DNA of 64,000 nt from Lateolabrax maculatus (lineage: Eukaryota; Chordata; Actinopteri; Acropomatiformes; Lateolabracidae). The notes beneath the pieces are model-generated. The model did no database searches, was not told the origin of the DNA, and saw only the letters and a program-made list of their open reading frames with translations. Position 1 is the stretch's first letter; each line of letters starts with the position of its first letter. Location of the stretch: positions 9,664,501-9,728,500 of the forward strand of contig CM062204.1 in the NCBI GenBank assembly GCA_031216445.1. Reading direction: 5' to 3'. The translations under genes and the position numbers were made by a program. Shown here piece after piece: positions 59,569-64,000 of this stretch.

Positions 59569-60589
59569 TTGTAGATTGCTTTATTTTGAGGTTCAAAACA
59601 TATAAAGGTCAGGTCTAATTAAAAAGCATTGCACTCTTTACACTAGCTTCTATAAAGAATTCTAGCCATAAAATTTTCAATATATGACATTAAATATATG
59701 ACAAAGAATTTCATTTTTAAGGCCCCAATACTTCATTTTTGTTACAGCACTGCATAGAAAAGAGGCTGTGATGCAGACAGGGGTTGCATTATTCACCACT
59801 CTAAAGTCTAATACTAGTGCATTATTTGTTTTATTATTGATATTATTATTATTCACTTCTCATCAGCTTTACAGTGTTGGATATAAGTGCTGTTTATTCA
59901 CATGGCACAAAAGAATATTGATCTCCTTTCATTTCATCATAGTTCATCTGAATTTTTAACAGAAGCTTGACCTGTACTTGACTTGTCACATTGATCCACA
60001 CAGTCTATACTGACCAGAGGAGAGAGAAGCCAAAACCATCAATACAAAAGAGGATCCCTGTTGACTTTGCCAACAGTTAATTATGCCTATACTCTATGCC
60101 TATTAGGCATACTAGGACAATTAGCAAAAGATGTTGGAGGGGAGATAACAAAAAAACAGAACACAAAGAGATTTTATGGATGTAATTTGGTTAGTATGAG
60201 GAGCAGCATTAAAAAATGTGGCCTCTCATTTGCATTCTGGTATACAAAAAAGGAGGAAATGGTGTGAGTGAAGTTTTTACAATGCAGTTATGGGAAGATA
60301 CTAAACTACTTGCTGATAGAGGTTGCAATTATGTGTATTGGATATAGGAGTCCTAATGTGATGGCATGGTGGTATCTAGTTTTTAATTTGGTTAACATTT
60401 TAACCAAAGGTTGTTAAAGGTGAACACATGAACACCTCGAAAGACTACGCAAATATTAAAACAATAAAAAAAAAAAAAAGGTTTCATCCTTAACATCATA
60501 TGAGTTATCTGTATCTATTAGCACCAGCTCATTTTCAGATCTGGAACCTATACCAGTATATGGTGGCTGATTTAAGGTTCAGGGATCTG
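59569..60589. other. AT-rich intergenic stretch, nothing recognised
   Basis: A poly-A run lies at 60,465-60,479; otherwise only short chance frames. Confidence 0.5.
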
Positions 60590-60990
60590 ATTGCCTCGGG
60601 CGAGTTATTCTAAGAGCCCCCTGATGTCAGTGGGACTGTCTGGCAGAATAAAAGGCAAGGCAATAAACTGGGGGAAAAAGTAGCACACACGCATTGAAAT
60701 CGGGGCCTCCCCGAGGCGATGGCCCAACTGGCCCGTGGTTAAATCCTCCACTGAAAGTGTAATAATCACACCAGAGCCCCACAGAGGGAAAGGAAGAGAA
60801 AGAGAAAGAGTGGGGGAAGACACAGAGGTACCAAAACAAAAGCCACCCCTCTCTGTCCTGTTCTCTTTGTGCCTTCTATCTAAGGGGGGAAAAGACAGAA
60901 AAATCTTGGCACTAAGAAAGGGAATTATAGGGGCTGTGATGACGACTGATGGGAAAGTGGAACAAGATCTGAAACAGATCACAAGGGTTT
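60590..60990. promoter_or_regulatory. Candidate conserved non-coding element with long chance frames
   Basis: A unique, balanced segment (CCTCCCCGAGGCGATGGCCC, AATCGGGGCC) crossed by a 125-codon minus frame and a 105-codon plus frame. Neither shows a domain, and they overlap on opposite strands, which argues against both. The part 60,640-60,790 is the least AT-rich. A regulatory element is possible. Confidence 0.2.
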
Positions 60991-62079
60991 ATTGTAGCTG
61001 TGGCAGTCATTCTGATGTGTTTGCAGATATAAGCATTAGACTTGTACTCTAATCCTGTCCATAGGCTGTCGTTGGCTCACCCTGGCTGCAGATAAATGGT
61101 TAATAATACTTTGAGTACCCTAAGGAATGGGCTTTGCAGTTGTATGATTACTTAACACGCGCTTGTGTACTTGTTACAGTATATTTACCTGTGCTTTTAT
61201 AAGCTTTGCCTTGTCTTTGGCTATGGTGAGTTTATTTTCCTGCCTCTCAAAAACTTAACAAAAATCAAACACAAAAAAAAAAACATTTGTTTAGATAGTA
61301 ATATCAAGCCCTCCCCATTATGCTCTTCTATAATGGCTCTCAATTCTTTTCCCTTTAATAGTGCCCAGCAGGAACTCCCACTATAAATCACATTTAGTAC
61401 CTCTGACATGCTAGATGAAGTGATATAGCCGCCTGTGCTCTAATTGCCTTACACTGCATGCCTCGTCTTTGTGCTCCTGTCTTACATTTTAAGACACTTT
61501 CCCAAGTTGAGTTCTTCTGTGTGTGCGTGTGTGTGTGTGTGTGTGTTTTAGATCTGCATTCATCTTAAGAATTGTGCAAATGAGGGGCATGTGGAACAAA
61601 ACACAGTGTCATGTATTGTTTGAAAACATCAATTAAAAGAATGTTTTCTATCCTGAAACACAGCTTGAGTGTTGCCCCTTTTGTTCTTGCTGGTGAATTG
61701 AGGCAGGTTGAATGGGCATGCTAATTATGACAGGAAAGGTCAAACTAATTAGCGCTCCCGCTGAACTTGCCATTGAAAGTTCCTGATATCTCCATACAGT
61801 CTTGACAGAGTTCAAATTAATCAAGAGTTGTCCTATATACAGCAAAAATATAAACTTTTTGAGGGGGCTTTTATTTGCAGAGGGTTTGGTAACAAGATAT
61901 TCACATGTGCAAATAGGCTTTTTTATCAAGAGGAAAGAGAACACTTTGTGCACCATTAAACCCGCACAATGTCGTAATCGTCTTTGTTTAGATATGTTAA
62001 ATAAAGCATATCATTATGCTCTACTGGGTGTTAAGTGGTATTTAAAGGTCCATAAATTCAATTAGACAATGTTTAATGC
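60991..62079. other. Intergenic stretch, nothing recognised
   Basis: It contains a GT microsatellite (61,520-61,548) and short frames without domains. Confidence 0.5.
61520..61548. repeat. (GT)n microsatellite
   Basis: GTGTGTGCGTGTG... about 29 bases. Confidence 0.92.
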
Positions 62080-62860
62080 TGCCCCTAGACCATGTTAGTG
62101 CAGTGACGCACGTGATCCAGGGGAGGGTCGCGTCAGCCATTTTTTAAGAATTATTAGTCAGGATTTACATTTATATTGTCATTTCAGTAGTACGACCCTC
62201 TGCAAACGATATGGGGCCTCAGATGCTTCCAGGCCCCAGCTCATTCCCCCTCCCTCAGGACTGCATCCCATTTGTCATTATACATAGCTTGAAAAATCTC
62301 TCCTCAGTCTCGGTCTGTCATTAGAGCGGTCCCGTTAGCCTGGTGCTAATGCACAGTTTAGCAGCCACTGCGGAAAATGCTAAAGAGGTCTTGACAACTC
62401 CTGGGGGTCGGCTAAGTGTGGGCCAAGGGTTTCTGTGTGTGCGAGTGCGCACTCGCATTAGTGTTTGAAGGGGGGTAGGATGGGGTCCCAGTGGTTGTTT
62501 GCCTGTTTTCCATCAAGAGCCCTCATCTCCTTTATCCCCTTTGTGGCGGAGGCCCTCCTCGGGCAGTTCCCTCTGAGGGGGATCTAAAAAGAGCAGCTGC
62601 CGGGGAATGAGTGCCATTTCCTCCTGCTGTCACCAGCACACTGGCAACCCTTAGTCCTCCTGTCCCCCTCCACCCACAAACCCCCTATTAATATGCATAT
62701 GAACTTGTTTCTCTTAGTTCTGAACTCCAGTGACAAAGTGGGAAAGCATATGCCTGAAATATTCATGATCGCACACAGTAATTAAGCGGTGGAGAAGGGA
62801 ACTCTGCGAGGGAGAGTCACTACCCTTCTGCTGGAGTTAAAAAATGCCTTTTTTTCTCCC
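62080..62860. promoter_or_regulatory. Candidate regulatory cluster: unique block of about 780 bases
   Basis: This is the longest stretch of balanced, repeat-free sequence in the right half of the window. It has a CACGTG E-box (62,109-62,114), a POU/octamer-like TTAATATGCATATGA (62,689-62,703), and TATTCATGA with TAATTAAG around 62,759-62,785. No frame is supported as coding. Such blocks upstream of developmental genes are often conserved enhancers. Conservation is not tested here. Confidence 0.3.
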
Positions 62861-63843
62861 CCATACTAAAAAGCATGTTGTCCTCTGCTTTCTCAGTAAT
62901 TCTTCGAAGCATTTTCCTTGTCGCGTGTGCTGTTGTGCAACAGAGCCATTTACCATGTAAGATTTAATGAGGCTTAAAATAGTGCAGTTTTTATTTAGTG
63001 AGTTAAATGTTAAATACAGTTAGGAGCCAGAGAGAAGTCACAATGTGACATCAGGACTGTTTTTTTTTTTCTTTCATTTTTGTCTGTACCACATCCATTT
63101 TAACTACCCCTTTACTATTTTTTTCATGCAAACACTGGAACTTCGGAAATTCTTAGATGATATTACTGCAACAGAATTAAATAATGTTTTACCCCACACT
63201 ATTTTAAAACTTTTAAGTGGTGGCAGTAACCTGCTGAGTAACATATTAAGCTTAAATTTAGATTAGAATATTATCACTTTAGGATTTTATTTGCAGAACT
63301 CTGAGCTGAAACTTTAATCATGTATAACTTTCATCTTTCATAATAGTTAAAGCAATTTCCTGTAACACTATTAACCCATTAGGAAATCTTATTCACAGAT
63401 AATTCAAAATAAATTTAAATAGGTTTGAGCACAATAATATCTATTGACTTTTATTTTCTGTTTCTCCAAAATCGCTTAGCATCTTTTTTATTCAACATTT
63501 AAAATACACTGTGATAAACAAGATATTCTTAAGTTTTCCGTCTTGGATTTAATGCTATATTGCAAAAATAGTGGAGATATAAGAATATGTATTAGCCTAG
63601 GAGCTGAAACATGGCTGAAACATCAGAAATCAATTTTAAGGCATTAATTTTGCATTGCATCATTGTCATTTTTTTTGCAAAATTCTCCATTACGTGTGGA
63701 AAATACACTTACTTTATGTTCTTAAAAGACAGACACTTTGAAGTCAGAGAATAAAGCATGCTGCAGACCATTCAGAGATTTAGCCAGAAGAATCAGAGGA
63801 CACAGAGGTGGACGCCTCTGTACAGCCACCAGAGAGATGGAGA
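62861..63843. other. AT-rich intergenic stretch, nothing recognised
   Basis: Poly-T runs (63,060-63,070) and short chance frames only. Confidence 0.5.
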
Positions 63844-63845
63844 AT

Positions 63846-63879
<34 letters not shown>

Positions 63880-63882
63880 GGG
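63844..63882. repeat. (GA)n microsatellite
   Basis: About 39 bases of GA/GAAA repeats within a larger purine-rich tract reaching about 63,905. Confidence 0.93.
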
Positions 63883-64000
63883 AGAAGGAGGGGGGCAGGG
63901 GGTGCGGTTAGTTATAGAATCAGAGAGGCAGGCTGAGGGAGAGAGGGCTGTGAGATGGTTGCTGAGGCTTGACAGCCAGGTAGATTGTATCTGACATAAA

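Noticed and set aside
60605..61052. Overlapping 125-codon minus and 105-codon plus frames as genes
   Set aside because: Long frames on opposite strands in the same GC-balanced DNA point to chance; neither has a domain.
31280..64000. TTC29 coding exons expected on the plus strand from mammalian synteny
   Set aside because: I looked for TPR-type peptide blocks of TTC29 and found none; the gene is absent here, lies further right, or is rearranged.
1..64000. tRNA genes or other classic RNA genes
   Set aside because: No A-box/B-box pair with a cloverleaf was seen; isolated GGTTCAAAT-like strings lack partners.

Overview
The window looks like nuclear DNA from a teleost fish, probably a percomorph-type species. 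It is AT-rich, has many long CA/GT, GA and CTAT microsatellites, carries decayed copies of typical teleost repeats, and contains one clearly recognisable vertebrate gene broken into exons.

Positions 1-2515, and possibly to about 3640, hold the 5' part of an endothelin receptor type A gene (ednra) on the minus strand. Two coding exons are certain. The first coding exon (1988-2470 coding, exon start 2515) encodes the N-terminal tail, TM1 and most of TM2. The second (80-1) starts at the end of TM2 and runs off the left edge of the window inside TM3. The splice sites agree (AAG|GTACAG and CACCAG|CTC), and the protein reads through in phase 0. A minus-strand donor at 3517 suggests a non-coding first exon just upstream, next to a G-rich/CA-repeat stretch that could be the promoter region.

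From about 3.7 to 64 kb I find no exon of a recognisable protein. This stretch is best read as the upstream flank of ednra. In mammals ednra and TTC29 are head-to-head neighbours separated by a large gene-poor interval, and this layout is compatible with that. I looked for TTC29-like TPR exons on the plus strand and saw none. The stretch holds: (a) decayed L2-clade LINE pieces at 16.0-16.9 kb and 49.4-49.8 kb; (b) several other degenerate teleost repeats (24.7, 36.6, 41.3, 52.8-53.4, 59.3-59.6 kb); (c) a diverged direct duplication of about 300 bp (16,955 and 19,709); (d) a striking inverted repeat with 67-bp arms (33,613-33,822); (e) a CpG-richer patch with plausible plus-strand splice signals at 30.0-31.3 kb, possibly the start of an unannotated transcript; and (f) several unique-looking segments of balanced composition rich in homeobox, E-box or POU-like motifs (4.4, 6.3, 42.1, 46.9, 54.4, 56.5, 60.7, 62.1-62.8 kb) that could be conserved regulatory elements.

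I do not see a new multi-gene system. The points most worth following up are the candidate cis-regulatory landscape of ednra, the candidate spliced transcript near 30 kb, and the long hairpin at 33.7 kb.
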